DNA from: Cheiracanthium punctorium
Taxonomy: Eukaryota; Arthropoda; Arachnida; Araneae; Cheiracanthiidae
Direction of reading: 5' to 3'
Length of the DNA stretch: 64,000 bases
Assembly: GCA_038373885.1 (NCBI GenBank)
Contig: JAWZYV010013134.1
Span: forward strand, 62,001-126,000
Part shown: piece by piece, positions 44,775-55,326 of the stretch
How positions within the stretch are numbered: position 1 is the stretch's first letter
Layout of the letters: each line of letters opens with the position of its first letter
The notes under the pieces: model-generated
What the model was told of the DNA's origin: nothing
What the model saw: only the letters and a program-made list of their open reading frames with translations
Databases searched by the model: none
Translations under genes and position numbers: made by a program

Positions 44775-44944
44775 CAGAGGCGTAGCCAAGGGGGGGGGGG
44801 TTAGGGGGGTCATAACCCCCCATGAGGAATTTTTTGCCATACAAAATGTATATTCTTCACTACATTATCATACACACGTATACATATATATGAGTTGCAG
44901 TAGTCATAACCCCCCCCCATGAAAAATTTCTGGCTACGCCCCTG
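44775..44944. mobile_element. 170-bp hAT-type MITE (CAGTGGCGTAGCC family), copy 2
   Basis: CAGAGGCGTAGCC and GGCTACGCCCCTG ends. The flanks GCCGTCCT and GCCGGCCT match at 7 of 8 positions. The interior is collinear with 577-744 (TTGCCATACAAAATGTATAT). Confidence 0.85.
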
Positions 44945-45479
44945 GCCGGCCTGTATTTTTGACCTTTATCGAATTCGAGATTTCAATGAAATGAGAATGG
45001 GAATATCGTATATTTGATGTTGAAATAAAACCGATATGTCGATATTTATCGATTTTTGGCCCAGTCCTACTGAGGGGCTGCTGTCCCCCCCCAAAAAAAT
45101 GGGACCCTTTACTTAGCTTACAGTTGAACTTTATCTTTAAATTTGATACCCAGCCCACCCCGAAATAAAATCCTGGCTACGCCACTGTCAATAACACTAA
45201 CTACGCTACTGCTTTAGACCCTATTTTGTATTTCTCTGAATTACGAAAGAAAATAAAATAATCCCCCTTAAACGACAAACAAGGTAAAAAAAAAATATCT
45301 TAAACGAAATCTGCAGCAATAAAGCGAAATGTTATTTTGCTTACTACAAAGTCCTTTTGTGAGAGCGCTTAATACCGCCCCTGTATCCTTCATTAAAAGT
45401 GACAAGCACAATCCCAACTTTATTTCATTCTATTTCCCTTCACATGAAAACCCGCCACCATGTAAACTTAACGTTCCGT

Positions 45480-45515
<36 letters not shown>

Positions 45516-46595
45516 TGGGGGCAGGGGGACATATATTGAAGTTAAAAGTAGAAAAGGGATGTTTCAAAAAAATTTTAAACAAATATTAAACCAGCCAGAC
45601 AAGTTGGAAGGAGGGAGTACCCCCGAGGGAAAAAGGTTTAAACAACTTTGAGACACCCCCCGCTCTTCCAGGAGCATTGGCGTTAATTGGCATGTAATAT
45701 TTGGATGGGGTGACAAAATGTTTCCGATTGTAGAAAATATCGTTATTATAAATAGCTCTGATACTTGAATTTTCTTAATTTTTTTTTCGGGGGGGGGGAT
45801 TGACCCCTCTTGCCCTTAGGAAGTAATGCCTATGCCCCCCGCCAAAAGCAAACGATGTTCGACCCACTCCACACCCACAGACAGATGAAACTTTAAATCC
45901 GACCACCAACCAAGAAATGAAACACCAAAGATTCGAAAAAAAAACTTCAATTAAATGAAACATCCTTTCAACTCTTTTCGACTCCTTTCGACTCTGAGTC
46001 GATAGAAGATTCGAAAAACTAACGAATCTCAACGATCGTATACAATCACCGAAACAGAGCGAAACACTGAATCGTAAAGATTCGTTGCTGCACCAACTCA
46101 GTGACCAACTCACCCACACCCACTCATTTGCTGTTTCAAATCATCTATCGACTCAGAGTCGAAAAGAGTCGTAAAGAGTCGAAAAGAGTTGAAAGAGTTA
46201 GGGAAAATCTCTGGGAACGGCAAAGGGAAAATAAGTTTTCCTTCCCTTCGAACTTGGAATGTATTTCCCCACAGTTGAGGGCTTGAGATTCGAATCAGTA
46301 GAGAGTGAGTGTAAAGACTGAGCCACTCAGTACCAAGATTCGAATCACTGATTCGACTCATCGACTCATTGGCCATCTCTAATAAAAACACTAGAACGAT
46401 CTGGATGTCAATGAATGTCGGTCGCACTCTTGAGAGCGGCCCTAGGCATCCTAAAAAGGGGAGCTCGCGCACTCGCCATTCTGGTTCCACAGGGTTACCA
46501 CGAGGTTCCAATCTGGTATATGCTACGTGTATTACGAACATTTTTTTTACTACTCAACGGATGTTTATATATTATAAATTTGAATAAAATTGATT

Positions 46596-46748
46596 ATGGG
46601 GGGTTGTTCAGCTATGAATTGTTCTAATCGTTCAGGAAGCGGAGAAAAAATGTTTAGATTTCCCAGCGTTATGGAGCGAAGAAAAAAGTGGATGGTGAAC
46701 TGTAGACGTGAACAATGTAACCCGGGTCCAAAAGCTCGACTTTGCATT
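46596..46748 (+). CDS. THAP-type zinc-finger protein, first coding exon
   Basis: It begins MGGCSAMNCSNRS and continues MFRFPSVMERRKKWMVNCRR, ending KARLCI. This is the first two thirds of a THAP domain: Met-x-x-Cys-x4-Cys at the start, the F(R)FP motif, the invariant Trp of KKW, and the third zinc Cys in ARLC. The final C-x2-H half is missing at the exon end, where a donor-like GTAAAT (46749) follows. So the domain is split by an intron, or the gene is truncated. I cannot find the next exon before the BEL/Pao insertion at 48812. THAP proteins bind DNA as transcription factors, but the domain also occurs in P-element transposases, so a domesticated or relic transposase is possible. The ATG lies 207 bp past the hAT element. 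Confidence 0.7.
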
Positions 46749-46819
46749 GTAAATAATTCTATTAAAAGTATTTATTTGCTTGAATTTGTGATATGTAGTA
46801 TAAAGTTCAGGTTCTAAAT

Positions 46820-48805
46820 AATCGTATAATGTTGTAATTTAGTATTTGGAAGCTTCTAATAACGTTTAAAGTATATGTTTATAGTGCGATGTTTGGATAT
46901 TGGCGATATTCCAAATGTCGCCAAATTGAGTTCCGGTGTGTGGTTTGTTTGTAAACAAAACTACGGAACTTTTAAAAAGGTTATGTTCATAGATCATGAA
47001 TGATATTAAATCATCAAATTGTATTAATTAGATAACGATATAACTTTTATACTGCTTTTATTTTTGTTTAAAAAAGTGCTGTTTTTCATTTTATAAAAGT
47101 CAAGATCTTACATATTAACTATATTGAAACATTAATAACGCCTTGTAGATAACATTTATTGTATTTTAATCGTTTTATCTTAAAGAATATGTAATTGTCT
47201 TAAGCTAACATAAATTCAATTGAAAATATAATTAATTATGCGCTTTTGATTAACTAGTTTGGTAAATAAGTAAATAAAACAAACATTACTTTTAAAACTG
47301 TGTGAAATATTAATATGTGTAAAGTATGTTACTACATGTGTTGAGTGAGCACTGCTTACAGTTAGCACATTTTTTCGGAAGCAGGAAACATTTACAATGA
47401 CAAACGAAATTGCACGTCTCCTGAACATGCTGATTTTATTTGATTTTGTGTTTAAGGCAACACTACACAAGGGTGATCTGCCAAGGATGGGGAATGCCTT
47501 CGCAGGAGGACTTTCTAAGGGGTTCTAACACGTATTCACGTTATATCTGTAGAAAACCTACCAAAACTCATGACCGTTCGATCGACAGCCGCACAATGGT
47601 ACCCGACCTGGACCTTCACACTTAATTATTAAATTAATTGTTTAAATTTTAAATCTTTTCAATACCACTTTAGTGTCTGTTTCCTTTTGTACAAAATATG
47701 TCGCTATCAAAAAAGTAATATTTTCCTACAGCTTTAAAAATGACTTATTTTTATTTGCATAAGTAAGTAACTAAATTTTGATTTGTAGTAGTTCTACAGT
47801 AGAGGTTTTTCTTATTGCTATATTTATTACTCTTTTCTTATAACTTTAATATATTATATAATCGTTTTTATTATTTGATGAATTTTTGTAATTGTATGTT
47901 CTGAATGAATTAATGTTTTAAAAAATCATTATGTTTATTCATTTGTGTATGTTATTCTGTTTCAGTAGTTATCATAGTCCCATTAGTCAGACTCCCTTTT
48001 CTCAAATATTTTGGGGATTTTTCCATATGGATGGTGAAAATTTTGGGAGTAAAAACATTTTCTGCACCCCCCCCCCTGATTTTCCTTTTACATTTTGATA
48101 GATTAAGTATAAATTTCAAATTGTACAGAATATAGATCAAGTATTTACTTCATGACATTTCTAGTTTTTACTTAAAAAGAATAATAACAAATATGTACAG
48201 ATGTAGAAAATATTTCAGAATGGTGAATTTCCAAAAGAAAAATTAGTATAACACCTCATGTGTAATACAGATTTCAGGAGCCTGTTTATATCTGTCAGAG
48301 CTATATAGATTAAGTAAGAAGTTATATTTGAAAGTATTTAATATTTGTGAATTTGATAAATATATTAAAGGCCTAAATAAACATTTGTAAAGTATTAAAC
48401 AAGATCTTTTCAAATTTAACCATTAAGTAGCAAAATGCCTTTTTATAACATAACAAAATAATAAAAAAAAGTCATTCCATAAACTAGCCCTTTGAAATAT
48501 AGTAATAGTTGTATCAGTTGTTCTAATGATTTGATTGTTTTTGCTTCAAAAGACGAAATTTTTTTCTATTGTGTACAATTTACATACAATAGTTAAGGTC
48601 TAAAATGTAGGATTTAAGTTTTTTCTATTGTAAAGTACGGCTTTTTTCTTTCATTTATTTAAAATGTTACTCTGATTCATAAATAATTTCTTTAAAAAAT
48701 TTTATTTTTGACTAATGTTATTTTATGGCAGTTTTTTTTATTTATTTCAATAAATGTTAACAATACATTTTTTCAAATATTACTCTTATCCTGTATGCTA
48801 TTTTT
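46820..48805. other. AT-rich stretch, no gene seen
   Basis: Apart from the SINE at 47470-47625, nothing is recognised. If the THAP exon belongs to an intact gene, this is its intron. Confidence 0.45.
47470..47625 (-). repeat. SINE family A, copy 6
   Basis: GAGGACTTTCTAAGGGGTTC, ATTCACGTTATATCTGTAGA and CCAAAACTCATGACCGTTCG follow the family order. The tRNA head is eroded. Confidence 0.6.
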
Positions 48806-48811
48806 TATCGG

Positions 48812-49100
48812 TGTCCGCTAAACTAAAAATGCTTGCTCCAGTCGCAGGTTTTTCCGTTTCGAAATCTAGCTTGAACAACTTAAATTATGAGTGAAATGAC
48901 TGGATATCATAAACGCGCCAACGCAGCGAGGAGCGCGCCAAATACGTCGGCCAGCCGAATCCGTGGTTCCAAGATGGCCGCTGGTGAGCTGGCCCACGTT
49001 ATTCCAAGGGCTCTAAGCGGCCCCCATGTATCCAACTTGTATTATATGTAAATAAAATTTTAATTGTTTTTCTATTCGAACCAACTTGCTTAGTGCAACA
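48812..49100 (+). mobile_element. 5' LTR of a BEL/Pao retrotransposon (approximate start)
   Basis: It ends CTTAGTGCAACA at 49100, 7 bp before the primer-binding site. TGTCCGC at 48812 is the best TG start, giving TGT..ACA ends and 289 bp. It contains AATAAA near 49052 and a YY1-like AAGATGGCCGC at about 48972. There is no matching 3' LTR in the window, so the left boundary is not proven. Confidence 0.6.
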
Positions 49101-49107
49101 TAGCTAT

Positions 49108-49125
49108 TGGCGCCCAGCGTGGGGC
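49108..49125 (+). promoter_or_regulatory. Retrotransposon primer-binding site
   Basis: TGGCGCCCAGCGTGGGGC directly follows the LTR. TGGCGCCCA..GTGGGGC is the usual tRNA-primer site in BEL/Pao elements. Confidence 0.8.
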
Positions 49126-49167
49126 ATTGCGCGATTTGAAAAATCGTTGATACCTTAAAAAGTAAGA

Positions 49168-50400
49168 ATGGATCTAAACGTGTTAAGCTTCAGAGAAAGA
49201 CGCTAAAGAGGTTCATTCCCGACGTGCGCAAAGAAGTTGGAAGATGAAATAGGAAAAGGTGAGCCTGATATGAAAAATATTTCGATTTTAGAGGCTCAAT
49301 TGAAGAATAAGTTTGACAGGTTGGAGGACTGTCAAAAGGAAGTCACAGAAGCGATTCTAAAGTTAAAAAATCCGGATAAGGAATTTGAAGAAGATTTCGA
49401 GACAGCCGAGGCCTACAGAGACAATTATGCTGAGCTTTGTGCCCGTATGGAAACGATGACCACAAAGAAGATTTCACTGCCGTCCCCTGTAGACGAAAAA
49501 AGGAAAGTTTACCGAAAATTGAACTGAAAAAATTCGACGGCGATGCGAAGGAATATCTTACGTTTTGGAGCCAATTTTCCAAAATTCATAAAGATCACAG
49601 TATCCGGGCCGAGGATAAATTTCAATATTTGCTGCAAGCAGTTGACCCAAAATCCAGGGCAGCTAGGGTAGTTGAAAGTTACCCGGCAACGGCAATCAAC
49701 TACCCGAAGGCCATTCAACAACTGCAAGAAAGGTTTGGTCGTGAAGACTTATTAGAGCAAATCTACGTTCGGGATTTGTTGAACTTAGTTATGAAAAACG
49801 CACTATCGAGACGTGCGAAGATCGACTTGCCAGCCCTCTACGACGAGTTAGAAACGAAGATAAGAGCTCTGGAGAGTTTGGGTAGAACGAAAGAAAACAT
49901 GGAGACTTTTTAACGCCTCTCCTGGAATCTTGCCTCCCTCAGGAGATTTTGCTTGCTTGGGAAAGGAACCGAAACTCGAAAGAAGTTCCTGAAGCTGAAG
50001 AGCGTTCTTTAGAAAATTTGATGCAGTTCTTACGTTCGGAAGTCAAAGGAGAAGAAATTGTAGAGTTGGCACGCAGTGGATTTACTGGTAAAATTAGTTC
50101 TAAAAGAGATCAACATGATTTAAATCCAGACCTCCCCACTACATCCACCCTCATGACCACTTACAGACATGAAGGTAAGCGATTTTCCAACTGCATTTTT
50201 TGTGAGAAATCTCACACTTCTCATCTGCTAAAAAAATGTCGTTAGATGCCAAAAGAAAAATATTGATAAGAAAAAACGTTTGATTTGGCTGCTTCCAGCC
50301 TGGTCATAATAAGAAATTCTGCAAAAGGAACATTTTCTGTCTATTTTGTTCCAGAAATCATAATTCTCTCATGTGCTCAAATTTAAATAGTGAAAAAGGT
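49168..50400 (+). pseudogene. BEL/Pao Gag, degraded (1 stop, 2 frameshifts)
   Basis: The original start is probably ATG 49168 (MDLNVLSFRERR), with TAA at codon 13. The frame reopens through a coiled N-terminus (ILEAQLKNKFDRLEDCQKEV). It shifts into the DUF1759 capsid-like core (LPKIELKKFDGDAKEYLTFW, DKFQYLLQAV, AINYPKAIQQLQERFG) at 49437-49913. It shifts again at 49949-50245 (MLAWERNR, FLRSEVKGEE). Zinc-knuckle-like Cys/His clusters follow: CIFCEKSHTSHLLKKC, then CFGCFQPGHNKKFC and CLFCSRNHNSLMC up to about 50390. Gag forms the particle and binds RNA. This copy cannot make it intact. Confidence 0.85.
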
Positions 50401-50504
50401 AAAATAGTGGAAACAAATGATAATGAGGCTAAAGATAATCCTGAAGTGTTAAATTCTAGTGTACTGACGAATAATAGCAATTTTGAAACTGTATATTTGA
50501 CAGA

Positions 50505-50903
50505 GTGAAACATAAAGGAAAAGAAATTATTTTAAGAACGATTCTTGATACGGGATCTCAGCATTCTTACATTTCTCAGAGCGCGATAAACAAATTGGAA
50601 ATAAAACCGAAGAGTAAATTAAAAATAAAACACGGCCTTTTTGGGGGGAGAGAAGCAGATTCTGAACATGGTGTTTACAACTTATGTATATTACACCTTA
50701 GTGACGATCCGCGTGTTTTACACGTAAGAGCATTATCCGAACGCAAAATTTGTTCCGAAGTACCAAAGGTCAATGACTCCCAAACACTTGACGAACTGAG
50801 AGAGAGGGGGATTTTTCTGACTGATTTACAGGCTCCCGCGAAAGAGATATCTTTGTTGTTAGGCGCGGAAGTGATAGGAGAATTATGGCCCTCATCGTGT
50901 GAG
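50505..50903 (+). pseudogene. BEL/Pao aspartic protease region, interrupted
   Basis: TILDTGSQHSYISQSAINKL contains the DTG catalytic triad of the retroviral-type protease (DUF1758). LLGAEVIGELWPSSCE marks the end of the domain. The frame is cut exactly after GAG (50903) by the 4 kb palindromic element and resumes in the same frame at 54909 (RLACGLYLMNTRLRFVLTGR). So the insertion hit an open frame and its 8-bp duplication preserves the reading on the far side. Confidence 0.88.
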
Positions 50904-51531
50904 GGTTTAGGCATTATCTCGCCGTAAGAATGGGGGTCAGCAGTGACCACCTGCTGGCTAGTTATTTCCTGCGTTCCAAATAAACCAGGCGAAAAGGGAG
51001 ACCGCCATTTTCACCCACACACGAAACGGACTTAGGGAAAATATTCTTCCTCCCGTTCCTCGCTTGTTGCCGGGCTTTCAATTAAAATAGAAAATTTGTC
51101 ATGCAGGCTTTCATAAGCTATTTATTTATTTTATTATTAGATAGGCCACTTTTCAGTGTTTTGTAACTTCAATTTTTGAAACTGAAGAAAAATTTATTTG
51201 GCGTGAAATAGAAATTGTGATGCAAGGCTTCATAAATTTATTTTTTATATTAGTAGGCCACTTTCAGTGTTTGTAACTTCAATTTTAAACTTAGAAAAAT
51301 TTATTGCGTGAACCATAATTAATATGCACAGTATGTATCGAAACATAATTTGTGTTTCAGAGCCGTACACCGGACATGGACGGGAGAGCTGTACGTGTTT
51401 TTAAAGTGTCAAATTCCATGTAGAATTTTTCATTTACGAAAAAGCTGCCTTTATTTTCTTCGTTTATAAGTAAAATAATTTAGGAATTAATTTACATTAG
51501 GTATAGTTATATATATATATATATATATATA

Positions 51532-51605
51532 TTCCATTTTTATTCCTTTTTTTTAAATTGTACTATATATATAGTACAAATTTAAAAAAAGGAATAAAAA
51601 TGGAA
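51532..51605. repeat. Hairpin nested in the left arm of the 4-kb palindrome
   Basis: TTCCATTTTTATTCC and its complement GGAATAAAAATGGAA enclose a GTACTATATATATAGTAC core. The same hairpin recurs in the right arm (54301-54374). A (TA)n tract precedes it. Confidence 0.85.
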
Positions 51606-51790
51606 ACAATAAGAGACACACACGCGCACGCACACATATATACAGTCGACTCTCAATATCTCGAAGTCGGCTGGAACGGCAAAAAATATTCGATATAACA
51701 GAAATTCGAGATATCGGAAATCGCACATAATATGTTATTCAGGGGCATGTTTTTACCGTGTTTAACACACGGTTAAAATATACCCCTGAA

Positions 51791-51964
51791 TGAGGGCCGT
51801 AGCCTGAAATTTTTCATGGGGGGGGGGGTTACGACTACTACAACTCATATATATGTATACGTGTGTGTGATAATGTAGTGAAGAATATACATTTTGTATG
51901 TCAAAAATTTCTCATGGGGGCGTTATGACCCCCCTAACCCCCCCCCCCCTTGGCTACGCCCCTG
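51791..51964. mobile_element. hAT-type MITE copy 3 (left arm)
   Basis: The interior matches 577-744 inverted (TTCATGGGG, CTCATATATATGTATACGTG, GAAGAATATACATTTTGTAT) and it ends TTGGCTACGCCCCTG. The left end is eroded to TGAGGGCCGTAGCC. Just outside is a ~50-bp palindrome TTCAGGGGCATGTTTTTACC / complement. Confidence 0.75.
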
Positions 51965-52892
51965 CCCCATTAAATCAATATGAAGCAAAATGTTTCTACT
52001 TTTCTGATGATAAGTGGGTAATTTGATCGTTAGTAATAATGTTAGAAGAATCAAAACGGTACCAAGGTGGACAAGGGGTCCCCCCCCCTCCTCCGAAATT
52101 TAAAATCTTGTTAACAAAATGATAATGTGAAGTCGTTTTGTGAACAATTCGGCCTTTTTCACCGTTTGGTACCCCTCCAAAATGTATTGCTGTGTTCGGA
52201 CCCAGAAGAATTAAATAGATAATACACAGAATCAAAGCATTAATTGACCAATTTTATTTCATTTCTTATTTAAACTACCCATCATTATATTCCGTTTTTG
52301 AAACCTATTTATTAGTTTGTCAGAAGTCAGAAGTCATAAATGACCAATGCCCTCAATTGCTAACACAACACAGTGAAAATTGTATACAATCCCACCCCCC
52401 ACTCCACATTTTAAAGAGACTTACTTTAATTAACGGATCAGAAAACAAAATATACAAAAAATTAATTTAAAATATTCCTGCATCTGAATTAGATCTGTAA
52501 AAGGTTAACGCTAGTAACTTATAAAGATACAGTTTAAATTTTTTGAGTCAAAGGTGTAATTTGATTGCTTTAAAAACTGTTTAAACCTTGCATTGTACAT
52601 CAAAAGAACATAATAAGTTTGGAATGGTTCATGAGGAGGTTGCAAAGAAAAAAAGAAAAAAGAAAGAAGAGAAAAAGAAAAGAAAAGAAACGCTAAAAAG
52701 CAAATAATGTATCATTTGTATATTGATCATCATGGGCATTTGTATATTGATCATCATTGGGCAATTGGTATCATGAATGTGCCATACAAACAACATAAAC
52801 CTATCCGATTTTGAGAGAATCTAATGTTTCAGTTTTTCAGTAGAAATATTTTTAAAATGTGCCACAATGGCAAGCTCATAATCAGGAGCCTC

Positions 52893-53110
52893 ACCAGTGG
52901 CCGAGAGCATAGCGCTCTGAACTGGTAGACGGAAGGTGCCTGGTTCAAAACCAGCTCGCGTCCGCCGTACTAACTGTTCTGAGGTTTCCTCCGAAACTTA
53001 GCGTAGATACGGGTTAGGACCCCTTAGAAAGACCCCAATGGAGGGCACCCCACCCCTCGGTCTAGAGCTTACGTGCAGCTAATTGGCCGTAATCCCACAA
53101 CAAAACAACA
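52893..53110 (+). repeat. SINE family A, copy 7 (best preserved)
   Basis: The tRNA-like head AGTGGCCGAGAGCATAGCGC (A-box) with CCTGGTTCAAAACCAG (B-box) is followed by GAGGTTTCCTCCGAAACTTA, GTAGATACGGGTTAGGACCC and a CA-rich end. It lies in the unique centre of the 4-kb palindrome. Confidence 0.8.
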
Positions 53111-53159
53111 TCATACTCGAGACTAAATTTTCATAGTCTTAAAAAAATCTCATTTTAAC

Positions 53160-53332
53160 GTCAATTCATACCAAGGGGGGCGACCTCCCCCCCCGAGACA
53201 AAAGAAATTAATATAAAAGATCCTATTTTACTTCCGTAAAGTGGACGTATATGTCAATATTCTAACTAACCGCCCCCACCGTCAGGCAAACCGCCCCCCC
53301 CGACAAACTTGCATTATTTCGCCACTGATTTA
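53160..53332. repeat. Partial repeat shared with 7150-7275
   Basis: AAAGAAATTAATATAAAAGA, TTCCGTAAAGTGGACGTATA and TCTAACTAACCGCCCCCACC match 7190-7265. It ends TTTCGCCACTG, a hAT-like terminus. Confidence 0.6.
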
Positions 53333-53934
53333 TACATATAAAAAATATATGCTAGAAGTCAATCTCGACTTCGTTTATCTCGATTTTCGATAATCTCCAA
53401 GTTTTTTTACAGCCCCATATTGACCTAATGTATAATTTAAGAGAATTTTTTTCTCACTATCTCGAAGATACTAATCTATCATTCCGCTTATCTCGATATT
53501 TACAGTTACTTAGAAATTTGCAAGCCCTGTTAACTTACCGGGAGATGTCTTAATGCTTTGTATAAAAATAATGATAAGTATAACATCAAATCGAAACTAA
53601 AAAATGTAATTGTGAAAAATTATCTAGTACCCAATCCTAAATAAAATTGCACAATTAATGCTTTGATTCTGTGTATTATCTGTTTAATTCTTCTGTTGCC
53701 GAACACAGCAATACATTTTGTAGGGGTACCAAACGGTGAAAAAGATCGAAATGTTCACAAAACGACTTCACATTATCATTTTGTTAACAAGATTTTAAAT
53801 TTCGGAGGAGGAGGGGGGGACCCCTGGTCCACCTTGGTACCGTTTTGATTCTTCTAACATTATTACTAACGATCAAATTACCCACTTATCATCAGAAAAG
53901 TAGAAACATTTTGCTTCATATTGATTTAATGGGG

Positions 53935-54115
53935 CAGGGGCGTAGCCAAGCCCCCGCCCCTTAGGGGGTTAGGGGGGTCATAACGCCCCCATGAGAAATT
54001 TTTGACATGCAAAATGTATATTCTTCACTACATTATCACACACACGTATACATATATATGAGTTGTAGTAGTCGTAACCCTCCCCCCCATGAAAAATTTC
54101 TGGCTATGGCCCTCA
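53935..54115. mobile_element. hAT-type MITE copy 4 (right arm)
   Basis: It begins CAGGGGCGTAGCC and runs parallel to 577-744. It is the mirror partner of 51791-51964, so the MITE was present before the arms were duplicated. Confidence 0.8.
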
Positions 54116-54908
54116 TTCAGGGGTATATTTTTACCGTGTGTTAAACACGGTAAAAACATGCCCCTGAATAAGATATTAAGTGCGATTTCCGATATCTCGA
54201 ATTTCTGTTATATCGAATATTTTTTGTCGGTCCAGCCGACTTCGAGATATTGAGAGTCGACTGTATATATGTGTGCGTGCGCGTGTGTGTCTCTTATTGT
54301 TTCCATTTTTATTCCTTTTTTTAAATTTGTACTATATATATATAGTATAATTTAAAAAAAGGAATAAAAATGGAATATATATATATATATATATATATAT
54401 AACTATACCTAATGTAAATTAATTCCTAAATTATTTTACTTATAAACGAAGAAAATAAAGGCAGCTTTTTCGTAAATGAAAAATTCTACATGGAATTTGA
54501 CACTTTAAAAACACGTACAGCTCTCCCGTCCATGCCCGGTGTACGGCTCTGAAACAAAAATAATGTTTCGATACATACTGTGCATATTAATTATGGTTCA
54601 CGCCAAATAAATTTTTCTTCAGTTTCAAAAATTGAAGTTACAAAACACTGAAAAGTGGCCTATCTAATAATAAAATAAATAAATAGCTTATGAAAGCCTG
54701 CATGACAAATTTTCTATTTCAATTGAAAGCCCGGCAACAAGCGAGGAACGGGAGGAAGAATATTTTCCCTAAGTCCGTTTCGTGTGTGGGTGAAAATGGC
54801 GGTCTCCCTTTTCGCCTGGTTTATTTGGAACGCAGGAAATAGCTAACCAGCAGGTGGTCACTGCTGACCCCCATTCTTACGGCGAGATAACACCTACACC
54901 CGTGTGAG

Positions 54909-55100
54909 AGACTGGCGTGTGGTTTGTATTTGATGAATACTCGGCTTAGGTTTGTTTTGACGGGAAGGTGCAGCTCTCCTAGTAGAAGCGAAAGTTATAA
55001 TGAGAATTTATTGAATGTAATTGCTTTGCACATTAGCAACTTATCTGTTAATGAGCTATGGGATCTGGAAAAAATTGGTATTTCCGATCCTGCTGAAATA
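54909..55100 (+). pseudogene. BEL/Pao Pol, segment between protease and RT
   Basis: RLACGLYLMNTRLRFVLTGR, then NVIALHISNLSVNELWDLEK and IGISDPAE. The second piece is the '..L..FWdlE.iGI.dp.e' segment that precedes BEL/Pao reverse transcriptase. It continues the frame of the protease piece and is cut at 55100 by a Tc1-like transposon. Confidence 0.8.
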
Positions 55101-55326
55101 CACTCATGTCCATAAATTAAGGATAATGAAGTTCAGGCAAAGAAAGAGAAATAAGCAAAACAAATTTGACTTATTTGTAAAGTCTATTTATTAAACAAAA
55201 AGTAAAGAGCAAAAAAGATGCTATATGTTTGACATAATTAATAAAAATTGCAAGTTTTACTCCCTTGACCAAATTTCAAAAAAGAACCTATTTACAAAAA
55301 ACAGTATAACATGGTTAGTAGGATGG

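Larger units (their letters stand above)
43919..46381. mobile_element. 2463-bp hAT-type element with perfect 8-bp duplication
   Basis: Ends TAGAGATGGGC at the left and GGCCATCTCTA at the right match the TAGxGATGxGC hAT consensus. The target duplication is ATAAAAAC (43911-43918 and 46382-46389). Subterminal regions carry repeated GATTCGAATCA and GACTCA/GAGTCG words on both sides, as transposase-binding arrays do. No transposase is recognisable. It contains a 304-bp tandem duplication, a nested 170-bp MITE and a long poly-T tract (45481-45510). Confidence 0.88.
51641..54265. repeat. pogo/Tigger-type ends inside the palindrome
   Basis: TACAGTCGACTCTCAATATC at 51641 and its inverse ending at 54265, with TATA outside both, look like Tigger-type termini of an inner element. 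The centre keeps related words (ATCTCGACTTCGTTTATCTC near 53365 and TTATCTCGATATTTACAGTT near 53490). Confidence 0.55.
50904..54900. mobile_element. 3997-bp palindromic element with 8-bp target duplication
   Basis: The ends GGTTTAGGCATTATCTCGCC and (inverse) GGTGTAGGTGTTATCTCGCC are flanked by CGTGTGAG (50896-50903 and 54901-54908). The arms (50904 to about 52250 and 53645-54900) are inverted copies over about 1.3 kb, around a unique ~1.4 kb centre. No transposase frame is present. The 60-80 codon ORFs in the arms (MILCII..NTAIHF) are mirror copies without known domain. Mu-like or hAT-like foldback elements make 8-9 bp duplications. The class is not decided. Confidence 0.88.

Noticed and set aside
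46110..46541. 143-codon minus-strand ORF across the hAT right end
   Set aside because: It crosses a transposon boundary (46381) and has no motif, so it is a chance frame.
46749..46817. C-terminal extension of the THAP exon (VNNSIKSIYLLEF..)
   Set aside because: It lacks the expected C-x2-H partner and conserved THAP C-terminus, and a donor-like GTAAAT sits exactly where it begins, so it is probably intron.
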